Assembly (NCBI GenBank): GCA_945643635.1
Contig: CALZFC010000035.1
Coordinates: 662,501-726,500 of the forward strand
Length of the DNA stretch: 64,000 nt
From: Allodiplogaster sudhausi
Lineage: Eukaryota; Nematoda; Chromadorea; Rhabditida; Diplogasteridae
Direction of reading: 5' to 3'
The notes below the pieces were generated by a model. It made no database searches. It was given only the letters and a program-made list of their open reading frames with translations, and was not told the DNA's origin. How positions within the stretch are numbered: the first letter of the stretch is position 1; every line of letters starts with the position of its first letter. The position numbers and the translations under genes were made by a program. Below, in pieces: positions 23,591 to 35,300 of this stretch.

Positions 23591-23694
23591 CCGTATTCTC
23601 TCACAAGTGTCGCTTTCTCTAATAAAATTCTCCACTTCGGAGAATGTGGAGAAATAGAATTAAAGCATCGGCGCATAAAATATTGAGAATACGG
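23591..23694. mobile_element. 104-bp MITE-like inverted-repeat element
   Basis: The ends are CCGTATTCTC and its exact complement GAGAATACGG. An inner stem TTCTCCAC / GTGGAGAA encloses a 10-nt loop. The termini resemble those of the longer element at 33884-34282 (CCGTATTTTCTCT), suggesting a related family. Confidence 0.55.
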
Positions 23695-24880
23695 TAATGA
23701 TGGAATGCGAGTAATATGTAATTGTTTCATGTTGCCATCGGCCTAGCAAGCAATTCGTTTCGAACTGAACAAATCCATTCACCATATCTCAGCATGAAGA
23801 AGACACCCGTTAACGTCAACATTTTGCAAACGTTTTGAATTTCATTTTTTTGTTTGGTTTTTTCATTTGTCTCTACATCCACGTTAATCTTTGTTGATTT
23901 TCTTTTTTCCATGTTCTATTTCTAATATCATTCCGGAAGCCATTTAATTACACAAATTAATTACATATATGCTAACAATAAGACCAATTCTTGCCCAAGA
24001 GCCTGTTTGATCTTTTTAAGCTTTCTTCCGTTAACTTAAAATAAACGACTGTATGTATGTACATGTTGACGGAGTATGAAAACCGGCAATATCTAAGGAC
24101 TGCGCCGTAAACACGAACGATGCCGGCTTTAAAAAAACTGGCTTTATTCAAGCGTGGGCGTTCCATTTGTTTCCAGAGAGCATAAAGGAGTCTGACTGAT
24201 AAAATGGCGTCCGAAGTGAAAAATGGACTTCCGATAAAATTCAAGGTCTCGGACCTAATTAATGGCGTCCCATGGCAAAATCAGGAGCCAATCCAGTTTT
24301 AAAAAAAATAACAGAAATACTTTCCCTTTTTGCTAGAAGAATGACAAATAAGAGGGAAAAGGCAGAGGATTTCACATTGTTTTCTATATGATCGTAAAAT
24401 AGAGGCGAAACAAATATCTTATTTATTCAAAAAAAGGCATCTGAAGATGAAATGGTTTTTGTCGCTAGCTTGTCATTGCGGCAAGTTATTGCTGCTCTTT
24501 TGTGAAACTTTATCATCCTTTATTTGTTTACATACAAATTACTGAAGTATCGGCATACATTCTCTCATCGCTCCGTCCCTCCATTCGATACAGCTGAAAA
24601 TAAAGCGAATAATCTTTTTTTTCTTCAATTTTTTCTCTCAAAATTCATCATGCCTTGTCGATTGAAAAGAAAACCCTGATTGACACTAATAATTTTTATG
24701 CAACTTTTCAATATATTATCTGTAAAAAGCAATACAAATTTGAATACTAATTGTATCTCTATTAATCACAACATCTAATCAGTATCAGAAATATCATCAG
24801 AGACGTAATCTTTAACTTTTTTCTTATCAATACATGTTTTCATTAATGAATAGTTTGGTAAATAATAAATAAATTGCCAC

Positions 24881-24952
24881 TGACGAGCTGGCAAGCGCGA
24901 GTTGCGCCACGGCAAAGAAGGCGACGAAGAGTGAGACGAGGAGAGTGCGCAT
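24881..24952 (-). CDS. possible signal-peptide exon of an unresolved gene
   Basis: Starts with an ATG and encodes 24 residues beginning MRTLLVSLFVAFFAVAQ, a textbook secretory signal with an ALASS cleavage region. A weak donor GTGGCA follows. No downstream exon could be identified between here and the tetraspanin gene, so this may be a decayed gene, a short peptide (read-through stops after about 41 residues) or chance. Confidence 0.3.
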
Positions 24953-25686
24953 GGTTGAAGAGACGCAGTGAAGGAGACGGGCTTATGTTAGAGAGACCTA
25001 TGGCGACCTTCGGCTTCCTCTTATACTCGACGGGAGGTTAAATGTGTGACGGAAAAGAAAGTTGGACACACTATCAACAGTCCCTAGAAATAGAAGGAAG
25101 GGACGGTGAGAGAATAGAAAACAAGGCATAATGGCAGGAGGTGAAAAGATGGAGAGGAAACCGTCACAGTTGTGTAATCTTGTGGTCGGCAAAAGGAGAA
25201 AATACAACCATTTCTTATGACATGTCATGTGTTCGCTGAATTCATATATGAACTTGTTAAAGGGGCGTTGCCGTTCGACTTGAAACAACTCGAAACTCCT
25301 TTTCTTCTTCTGCGGTCTATTTAAAATATTTAATACTCGTTCTTTGATGCACATTCAATCAATGACTTACTTTCAGATTTTTCCTTATGCATGTAAGGTT
25401 GTGGAGATAGTTTTGTTCATAAGACATCATTGATTTCTGTCGCGACTGTAGCGAAATTCTACTTTAATTTGGAAAACAAAAACAATGTCAGTATTCTTTG
25501 TTATGACTGAAATATGCTCCTTTTAAATATCCATGAAAATGATATACATGATAAAATACTGTAAGACTGTATCCTGCTGGTGAATGAATCCTTCTAAATA
25601 GTGGATCGGGAAGCGTATTATTCGGTTGACTGCATAATATTGTATAAAAAATCGTTCGAAAACCACACAAAATGTATTCAAACAGG

Positions 25687-25692
25687 TTTATT
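25687..25692 (-). promoter_or_regulatory. polyadenylation signal
   Basis: AATAAA on the minus strand about 60 nt after the stop codon of the secreted six-cysteine protein gene, in the expected position for its mRNA 3' end. Confidence 0.6.
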
Positions 25693-25751
25693 TGGAGAAA
25701 AGAGCAACAACAACAGGGGAAATAAATGGTTATGATGCAAAAGAGAAGTTG

Positions 25752-27013
25752 CTACGGCGTCTTCTTATCCTCATTTCTCGTCTCCTTCTCAAAGTCTGCC
25801 TTTCTCTCTTTTCCTTCCTCCTCCTCCCACTCGTGCTGCTCAAAGTCACCAAAGAATTGCACGTAGCGCCGAATGCCTTCTGCCAATTCGAACTGGTCAT
25901 ATGGAAACTTATCCTGTGAAAGAATCAATCATTCTCTATAACTTTTTTTCGCCTCGCACGGCAAGCTAATATTTTAACTTAAAAACCATCATATATTCAA
26001 CTGTATAGATAGATTAAAGTTAGCTGAATACAAATTGTATGCTAATTTTTAAATGTATTTTTTGTACTTTCCATTCGTATCATCGGCCCATAATCTGCCC
26101 CCGATCTAACATAGAGTCGATGCTCGCCGACTGCATCGTAGTCGTCAATCTCGCCACCGTAGAACTGATGCTGCCGCTCCGACTCGGGCGGCACACTTTC
26201 CGCATTGATCTGCAATGATGATTGATCTTTGATCTCAGACCTTTGATCTTTGATCTTTGATCTTAGATCTTCCTAGATCTGAACCACCAACCCTATTCTA
26301 GAATCAGTACATTATTTACCATATTATTTAAGCGTGCTGCTCGTCGAGACAAAAAGAATTTTTAGGAAAAAAAAATGTTTTTTGGGAGAGTTTACTAACG
26401 TTACAAAGTGACCATCCGCAGAAAAGGTACACAGAGCTCCCATAATCCTGTACACCCTTGATGACTATCTTTGTCCTTAAAATCGGCTTTCATTAATTTT
26501 TATGTTCAAGTCTTACATTTTTTTTTATAATAAAACAAACAGACCTTCCAATCGATATGTTATAGCTACGTTCATCCGGCAAACCGCTCATAAGTGTTTG
26601 CAGCGAATAACAAGCATAATTGCTGCAAAAAGCAAAAACATTTCTACTCGATCGAAATGAGAGATGGCCAACGAATACAGGTGAGAGAAAATAGTATCAA
26701 AAGTTGTCACACTCTATTTGCAGAATGAGAAACGCGAAAGCAGTCTTCTCGGCATTCAACTAGACGACGTGGAGAATCCCCCTGCTAAAAAAAATCAACA
26801 TAAAAAATTATTTCGAAAATTTAACATTTTAAAAAACTACTATTATTTTGTATATTAGTTTAAAATATGTAATAGCCAACAAGTTACCTTGACATTTCCA
26901 TCGTAGCACTTGATCGGCTTGGCGAAAGCCGCAAAGGCCGATGGAAGAAGAAGAAGAAGAAGAAGAAGGAGGAGGAGAGGCGAGGCCAGCAGCCAGAGAC
27001 GACCACTTGCCAT
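25752..27013 (-). CDS. secreted six-cysteine protein, 6 exons, 203 aa
   Basis: Exons, in order: 27013-26888, 26781-26711, 26622-26545, 26475-26400, 26209-26111, 25913-25752. All phases agree. The N-terminus is a strong signal peptide with an uninterrupted Leu run (about 11 residues, encoded by a CTC/CTT repeat). The mature part carries cysteines in KCYDG, VECRED, DCFRVS, NYACYS, LFCGW and SLCN, then a long acidic tail (EIDDYDAVGE, then HEWEEEEGKE). Six cysteines ending in CN recall the three-finger Ly6/uPAR-like fold, but spacing is not a clear match and there is no GPI signal. The family is not recognised; an extracellular role is inferred from the signal peptide. The start is the ATG directly before the hydrophobic core. 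Confidence 0.72.
26220..26280. repeat. TTTGATCT short tandem repeat
   Basis: Six or so imperfect copies of GATCTTTGATCT-type units in intron 4 of the secreted-protein gene. Confidence 0.7.
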
Positions 27014-28313
27014 TGAAGCGAGGCGAGAAAGTGAGGCAGGAAAAAGGAAAGCCAAGACGAATCAATTTAATATTCAATTTGGAAACTACATAATACGTGC
27101 AACATTCGCATTCTCATTATTATGGTCAGTTTGCAAATTTTCTCAGTCGAATCTGCATATGTAATTTAAAGGATGTCTCCAGCCAATGTTTGGCCAAGCA
27201 ATTCAACATAGGCAGTGGAAAGAGGAATATTGTATGTTTTACACCTTTACGGATGAATTATGTCATACATATTTCATAAAGCCTGTCTCTTCTCCTTGTC
27301 AGCGATGATTCTTGTAAGTCTATAGAAAACGTGCATCTATGCTGAATACGGGACTAGTTGTAGAAATATTTTTGCTAAATGAAAGTTAGGATTTTTACAC
27401 TCTATCATTGAATTCTTTCATTCATATAATGGGTGCTTCATAATGCGGAAGTTGGTGGAACATCGTTGGTGAATTTCATGCAAGAATTCTTTCGTCCTTC
27501 AGGGCATCTGCCCGCCGTTGCCTGATTCTCTGACTCTCTTTATCTCTCGCAGTCCTCTCTCTTTTCTCTTTTTCTTCACTTCTCTCTCCTCTGCTTTACT
27601 CTCTCTCTCTCTCACTCCCTGTCTCTGTGCTCTCTCTCCCAATCGATGAAGCCCAGTGAAGGCGCGTTGCGCATGTAAAGTCTGTCTCACCACGTCCATC
27701 CACATTTCCTTTTTCTACATCCACTTGGCACGCTCATCGAAAGTGTTTCTTGTAACTCTGAAAGAGAAAAAAAACATCTGACACAGATTTCTGCTTCCGG
27801 CTTTTGTTTTATCTTTTTTTCTTTATTCAACACCGTGTGTATTCATTCATTTTACACTCCGGTCGAGTAATATATTTAGAATTATTGTCACACATTTTAT
27901 TCACTTTCTCTCTCTAGCTTCCTCTTCTCCTTTCGCGATCTCTCTATCTCTCTCTAGCTCCCTCTTATTTTTCTCTTGCTCCCTCTTCCTCTCTCTCTCT
28001 CTCTCCCTCTCTGTCCTTCTTCGTTCAATTCATCGCCTACTGTTGCTAAGAGACCAATGGGGCATTCTTTTGCGCTTGCGCATTCTCGTATTCTCTTTAG
28101 AAATCATTGAAATCCATGTCACTTGTTTTTGTCTTCACTCTGTCTTATGCCATTGTCTTTCTTTGACTAACTTATAAGTGCCGTGTCATTAGGTACCATT
28201 TGCAATATATCTCATTAATGTTATCTAACATTTTAGGCGGAAAAATATAAAAAATTTTGCTTTTAATTGAAATACTTGTAATAAAAAAATATTTGTTCTT
28301 TTTAAAAGGCGCC
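27014..28313. other. intergenic, divergent promoter region
   Basis: Lies between the start codons of the minus-strand secreted-protein gene and the plus-strand receptor gene, so it must hold both promoters. CT-rich tracts occur at about 27535-27640 and 27900-28020. No exon or clear core-promoter element was recognised. Confidence 0.5.
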
Positions 28314-31052
28314 ATGCCTCCGGGCCACCTGCTAATGGCGGCGCTCGAGCCACCAACGCATAAACTGCAGCAGTTCAAGGACGCCGTGGTCAGTGGACGC
28401 TGAACATTCAACGATACAACATGGAATTTTTTTTTTGCATTAGCGGCATATAATAAATTATTATCAATCACAAGTTCTATGCGACGTTTTTTGCATTGAC
28501 GGCATAGAATAATTTATAATCATTCACAAGTTCTATGTGTCCAGACAATGAAAAATATTTACTTAAAGAAAAAAAAACATAAAGCTAATATAAATTTAAG
28601 CGCAAGAAAAAAAACGATTGCAGTATGCCGACGGCGGCGGTCTCGGCACGCTCGCGATCGACTGGCCCCTGCAGTTTGTGCTCGCGTCCGAGGTGGCCTT
28701 CTCGTTGTCGTCGCTCGCGCTCAACGGCCTCCTCCATCACGTCATTCGCCAGTTCAACGTCTACCACGATCATCTACGGTATGTCTTGTCGATACATGTT
28801 CGTATTCTCATGGTGTAAAATGACAAGCATGTTCATAGGTTACATCACAATTATAACAATGACAAACATTCAATCACACGCAATTAATCACACTACACGC
28901 AGTGGAAGCATACGCAGAGTTTTTTTTTGCGCTCATATTCCCGCACCAGAGAATTAGCGGACTTTACTCCCACGTGTTTTCTACTCCAGCGTGCTAACAT
29001 CGCACCAGACACTCGCCGTCCTCTCGCTCTCCGCCCTCTCCTTTCTGCGCGCCATTCGCGTGCACTACGAGTCTGCGTGGATGCAGAAGAGGGTATGAGG
29101 ACATTTGTATATACATATGTACATATTTATAAAATATGGATTATTAGTAAACGTTTATAACTGTTGAACACATCCATATCTGAACAAGGTAAATTTTTAA
29201 TATGCCATTGATAATTTAGAAAGTATTTAAAGAAGGACTACAAAAAAGATTAGAAGGCGCAGTCTGTTTAGGTTTCTAAAGTTATCTATCCGGCGGACTA
29301 AATGCAGGTGCCTGCACTGGACGAGGTGCTCGATGTGTCCTCCGGCTGCCCTCAGGCGCCCGTGCCATCGGCGCCTCTCCTCCTGCTGCTCGCTCTCTCC
29401 ATGGCCGTCTGCTGCGAGCGCTACTACGCCACGCTGCAGTACACGCGCTACGAACGCGCGAGCGGAGCCGCGCGCACACTCAAACGAGCGTGCGCTCTCG
29501 CGGTCAGTCTGAATGAGAAAGTGCAAAAAAAATTTTTTCAAAAAATTACCAAAAAGCCAGAAAACAAAGTGGAAAAAGATAATTCTCAAGTCAGAAAAAA
29601 AGTGAAAAAAATAGTGCATACATCAAAGAAAAAGTGGAAAAATAGTGCCAAAGTCAGAAAGAAAATTTCAAAAAAATAGTGCCTATGACAAAAGAAAACG
29701 TGCAAAAGAAGATCACAATTGTTACCCTGCGCGTGACAGGAAATACGCCACACACCTGGAATCACAAAACATTTTCTAGGCGAATAGTGCAGGTAAATAC
29801 ATATTTTAATTCATATATCCCTTAATTACTAGAATAATGAATAGTTGATGTAAAATACGAAATAAAACATACATAATTACCAAGAGTATACATAATCCAG
29901 TGGCTGCCGTGCATGGCGTGCACGATCTTCTCCTCCTACTGCTTGCTCCTCTTCGACACGCGACGCAGCTGGCTGGCATGCGACGCGGTCGATGACGTCA
30001 TCCCGTCCACGCCACGCAGCACGCTCCGTGTCGAGAACGTCCTCTTCGTCTTCTTCGCGCTCTTCAATCTCGCATACGCTGCCATCTTCATGATGCTCGC
30101 TACGGTTTGTTGACCAAATAGAAGACAATTAATCAAAAGTAAAAAATATATTTTTAAATGTTGTTACATTCATTGTCTATGAAATCAATATTGGTTCTCA
30201 AAGCCTCATAGCACGTGAGGTAAGGTATTCCTCCAATACGACTGTGACAAGCGTTGATTTCTCAGGAAAATCGCCGTAACGAGATCGAGTACGTCAAGAA
30301 CAACTACGACTCGTTTTCGTCGCGCTATTTGGTCTGACATGACTTTGTTTTCGCATTACCTTCATTTTTTTATGTATAATTAATTAACAACTAAATATCT
30401 TGATGTTATGTTCATAAATATGAGTATGGCGATTACGTTTGATAAAAGGAAGAGCTTCGTACAGATCCGCCAGAACAAGGAGACATGCCAGCTGCTGCAG
30501 CCGATCCATGTGATGCTCGCGCTGACAGCGGCCGCTTTCGTCGTCGTTGACTACGCACTCGCCAACGACCTCCTCGCAGCCAGACACGCCATCTTGAGGG
30601 TAGGCGCACGGTTGTTGACTGTTGGTAAATCACCGAGATTTAAATATTATATAAGTGTCATTTTCATGTACGGTTCACTGTTAGTCAGTAACATTCAATA
30701 TTATAAGAATCATTTTCATATATTTTTTTAACAATCATTGCTCGCTAACATTTCAATATTATAAGGTCATTTCTATGAAAGTTGTTGGCTCATGAATGGT
30801 TGACTATTAGTCGATGTTACGTTCAATATTATAAGAGTCACTTCTATGAAAATCGGTGTTAAACAAGAATTTTTTGTGTGAAAATGCACGTACGCATAAC
30901 TTCAGGAGCTAAAGTACACGTTCTTCCCGTTGTTCGGCATCGCGTACGCCGGCTGCTTCATGCACCTCTCCAAACTGGTGCGCACCAAGGTGCGCGTCTC
31001 GATCGAGGAGTGCGCGCGCGGCAGCCTCCTCTTCGTCTTTAATCGACTTTGA
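28314..31052 (+). CDS. SRA/SRAB/SRE-type seven-TM chemoreceptor, 8 exons, 359 aa
   Basis: Exons: 28314-28388, 28624-28778, 28990-29092, 29308-29502, 29901-30104, 30266-30331, 30465-30599, 30906-31052. Phases agree. Seven hydrophobic segments occur, for example FVLASEVAFSLSSLALNGL, LLLLLALSMAVCC, FVFFALFNLAYAAIFMMLA and MLALTAAAFVVVDYALA. After TM3 comes ERYYATLQYTRYE, matching the ERxxAT.....YE signature of the nematode SRA superfamily. Between TM5 and TM6 is SSRYLIRQNKETCQLL, matching SSRYQxxEN. Choosing the TACAG acceptor for exon 7 restores this motif exactly. Known: these are nematode-specific G-protein-coupled receptors, mostly in ciliated sensory membranes. Ligand unknown. The first exon may be preceded by a 5' UTR exon, since AAAAG lies just before the ATG. 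Confidence 0.82.
28435..28545. repeat. tandem duplication in receptor intron 1
   Basis: Two copies of a block of about 57-60 bp beginning TTTTTTGCATTAGCGGCATA and ending CACAAGTTCTATG, with about 10% differences. Confidence 0.65.
30605..30870. repeat. degenerate tandem repeats in receptor intron 7
   Basis: About three diverged copies of a block of 75-80 bp containing ACATTCAATATTATAAG and TCATTTCTATGAAA and a GACTATTAGTC-like segment. Confidence 0.55.
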
Positions 31053-32361
31053 AAGTATTTCCCGCCAATACTAAATATTTCCCGCCAAAAAAAGTTATCT
31101 CAGACCGAACTAATGTTCATAGTTCCGACAACGCACAATTTGTATGATTTGTCTACTGCTTCTTATGACTCTTCAAACGAGCAGAAACCAAATAACAGTT
31201 TGAAAGTCCATTTGCACTAGATTCCAATATTTGTAGTCGTCTCACTCTAACTGGCATGAATTGTCAAAGTACTAACAAAAATTTCAATACTCATACATTC
31301 CATCTGTTGCGAGAAGCATTCCATTTGATTCCATTTGTTGCTTTCATTGCTTGGCCAAATGTTGATCCTCAAATGTTTTAGCCACAACGATAATCACAAA
31401 GAAATTTTCTGTTTATTTTCGTCATACCGTGTCATATGTATGTAAGTAAATGTGCAATAGTAAAAAGCTTTTTTATTAGATCGAAATGGCATCATTATTA
31501 TTTCGTTGAGCTTTGAATTGTTCTTCTAAAAATATTTTCAATGGCTGTTCCGTATTTGTTTTTTACTTCTGTACATACATACATATATGCATGCATATAA
31601 TACAAGTAGTTTTCATCATATTTGTTTTTTTTTTAACTTTCTGATGCATCTTTTCCGCAAGTTGAAATATACAATTATTCATCGCATTTATTCTTCCAAA
31701 ATTTATCTTTATTGGTTTTAAACGTTAATCTCTTTTCGATCGGGACATCGTTCAACTGTTCGTGTACAAACAAATCAAGTCCGATCTTACCCTTGCCATA
31801 TCTACATACGTTACATTACTACATCGTCAAGTAAAACAATATCCAGTTTATATGCAAATTGAGCAATATATATATATATTTGTTTAAATTTGTTGCTTAT
31901 ACATACATGCACCATAAAGTTACTCTTTGTTTATTTCTTCACGTTATGCTAATGAAAGAACAAGCGGATTGGATAACATAAAGTAGATGAAGGGAGAGAG
32001 AGAGAGAGTGAGAGAGAGAGAGAGAGGTGAGTAATCCATTCAAGGTAGAGAAGGAAGTTGGCCCTATTCATAGACAGAGAGAAATTGGACAGCGGTTACT
32101 TTTTAAGAATTGCTTACGTCAGCAGTTCATGTTCGCCCGCGTGAACGTATGCAAACTCGTTTACGGAGACGAGATAATGAGAAAATTGCGTTGTCGCCAC
32201 AAAGAATATCTGCCAACATATTGTTCTCGTTCATGCCTGGTGGAAACTCCAATTATAGAACACGCAAAAGAAGTGAAATGAGCTCGGCCTTCCACCGACT
32301 ATTTCACAGGCGTTTCACGGCGCAAAAGGTCAAACTAGACGCAGACTGGCAGCAGCAGCGG
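31053..32361. other. intergenic region upstream of the VWA gene
   Basis: AT-rich with no recognised exon. A short GA tract lies at 31993-32026. The last 330 bp (32030-32361) are more GC-rich and probably contain the 5' UTR and promoter of the VWA gene. Confidence 0.5.
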
Positions 32362-35300
32362 ATGATGAGAGTTCGTTCAATTTTGCTTCCTCTTTTATTT
32401 TGATTTCAGCCAATATTTATAAATAGGAACAAAAATTATAATAGTTTGTTTACTTTGCTTTCAGTTTCGTTTCGTTCAACCAATACAAAAAATTCTATAT
32501 ACAAATTATAATAGTTCGTTCACTTTGCTTTCCATTTTGTTTCGTTCAAGCAATATTCAATATTTGAAATTTAGAAAGAAATAATATTTAGAATAATATT
32601 TGAATATTAAACTTTCATGCCTGGTTCAGGTCACTACCGTAGTCATTACCCTCCTATGGCTTGCGTCCCTCGAGCTTGCGCAAGCCAAGCCTCCGTTTCC
32701 GTTTTCTTGCGAGATGAACGTCATGATCATTCTCGATCGCTCCGACTCGGTGCACGGTGGCTTCAATCAATCGCGTGACTTTGTCGTCGACATCTCATCA
32801 GAGCTGGACGTTGGGCCGCATATGCATCGGGTTGGCGGGAATTTATACGATTTAAATAGTTTAAATAGTAATTATAAAGAAGGTGAAAATTCGAGTTCCC
32901 ATAAAGGTAAGCTGAGTTTCTTGAATAAATAACTTTTAAAATGATTAAGGTCGCTCTGCTCGCCTACTCGGGCATGAGCTACAAATGCGTCGAGATTCCG
33001 TGGAAACGCGCACGCAACAACGCCGAGTTCAACCGGCTGCTCATGGGCATTCGTCAAGTCGGAGGCACCACGAACACGGGCAATGTCTCTGACAATTTTA
33101 AAATGAGCAAAAAATAAAAATAAAAATAAAACAAGATTTTAAATATTACAGTATTCTTTTTGAAAAACATATGTAGGTTCTGTGTATAAAATTGCAGCAT
33201 TTTTGCAAAATTTATAAAAATTAGTTACAAGAAAAATAGAATTAAAGGCTCTCGATCACGCGAGAGAGGACATCTTGGACGAACGCAATATGACTCTGCC
33301 CACGCTCGTGCTCGTCGTCACGGATGGACAGTTGGGAGAAATTTCGAGTGATGTCGATTGAAAATAACCTCGCAATATCCTCGCTTAAAATATACTTAAC
33401 ATTTATCCTTAAAACTATCAAACCTCAATCTAGAGAGATGAGGCTACAAGTTCTTAAAAAGTCTAATAGAATACTATTGACTTTCGTGTGCACCTTTAAG
33501 GTCAGCCGATGATCCGCGCCCTGCAGCAAAACGACTGAAGGAGATGGACAACGTCTGGGTGTTCGCGGCTGCGACCGGCGACCCGAGGAGGATTAGCAAG
33601 TTGGATGCTCTTTTTGCAATACATACATCAATTGTTGCTTTTTTCTTCTAATTGAATTGCTAAAATCAAGCGATCAATATTTCCCCACGAATTCAGACCA
33701 ATGCTCAATGCGATTGCTGACTCACGCGACGCTGTCATCTTCGAGGATGGACGAGGAGGCGCGGCGGAGCAGACAAAGAAGGCTCTTCGCAGGGTTATTT
33801 ATATTTTTCTTTTTGAATAAGAAAAACACACTCGACTATAAAATACAAACTTATTTTGAAGAAAATAAATAATTACATACATACCGTATTTTCTCTATTA
33901 GTACCCCCCCCCCCTCTAATAGTACCCCTCTGATAAAGCCATGGAAAAATAGAACCCTTCCCTCTAGTAGAACCCTCCCCCCCCTCCAATAGTGCCCCCC
34001 CTAACAACCTAATATCTCAGCTCGAGACGTACCTCCAATGAACTGATTGCAAATTCATTCAAAATATGTGTTAAAATGGATATTCCAGTGATGATTCCTA
34101 TGAAATCGAGCTTCGGTTCTTCATTTTTTGAGAAGAAAATGTTGTTATCAAACTTTTAGTGTCTCACATTGAAAAATAGTACCCCTTCCTCCAGTAGAAC
34201 CCCTCCCTCTAATAGTGCCCCCCTCTCGCAGGGGTATTGAAAAATAGAACCCCGTTGGGTACTAATAGAGAAAAAAATACGGTACATGCATCTTTAAAGT
34301 TGCACGAAACTCAACAGTATTCTATTTGGAATGTTTCTGACTTTTTCTAAAGCTCTTTTTTGGACAGGCGGGGTAAATTGAAGATTCAGTTGTTGACTAC
34401 TTTAAGATCTTCTCGAAATGCCACATAACTACGACCACAACGACGACGACTACGACCACTACCACAACAACAACTAATCCGATCACCGGTAACGAATTAT
34501 TAACATACATACGTATGTACATAATACATATCTATAAATACTATATGCATTTTTCCAGGCTGCGAGTTAGACCTTGTGATCGTCATGGACTTCTCAACAA
34601 CGACCAAGATGATCTTCGACAAGTACAAGGAGATGGCGACCCAGCTGGTGAAGGCGCTCAAGATCGGGCCTCACTACACGAGAGTGCGAACATATTTGCG
34701 TCATTTGTAGAACTTTCTTTTTTCATAAAAAAAAAATAAAATAGTAAATAATAAGCTTCATATTAACATGCCAATCTTTTAGGTCGCCCTGGTCACATTC
34801 GCAACGGTCGGCAGCACGCGGACAGTCTTCAATCTCAAGGTTCATATTGAAAGATGACGTCATTTTCTCTGAACATGGAAGAAAAGTCTCATTTTGTTCA
34901 GCGATACGATGATCAAGACGATATCGTCAAGGCGATCAGCGAGCTCGTCTCGAACGGGGGAACTACGGCGCTCGGTCAGCCATGTTTTATTTTTTTTTTA
35001 AACTTAAATTAGTCATTTGTTCATATTGTGTATTGTGAACTTAACGATTCAACAGCAGTCAATATAGTCAGGTAATGTTGATTGACTCGTTGATCGGTGA
35101 CGCATGTGTCTGAAAATACTTGAGAAAAGAAAAACTCGCTATGCAGGCGCCGGCATCATGGAAGCCCTTACACAGACGAACGAGCGGCAGGGCGCACGGC
35201 CGGACATTGCAACGCGCGTCATGGTCGTCTTCACGGATGGATGGAGCAACAAGGGTAAACTAGGTCAAACGATTTCAAATTTGCGCCAATTCTTGCATTC

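Larger units (their letters stand above)
23052..24880. other. intergenic, no gene recognised
   Basis: AT-rich sequence without supportable exons, except for the palindromes and small inverted-repeat element listed separately. An open frame at 23972-24244 on the minus strand has no recognisable domain or coding bias and is not called. Confidence 0.5.

Noticed and set aside
23972..24244. 90-codon minus-strand frame (MNFIGSPFFTSD...)
   Set aside because: No domain, no splice partners and ordinary intergenic composition.
30453..30464. Four extra codons at the start of receptor exon 7
   Set aside because: The upstream AG is a poor acceptor and the added residues disrupt the SSRYxxRxN family motif; the TACAG acceptor restores it.
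34390..34406. TTCAG acceptor for VWA exon 7
   Set aside because: It gives the wrong phase. The TTTAAG acceptor 17 bp later joins in phase and matches acceptors used elsewhere in these genes.
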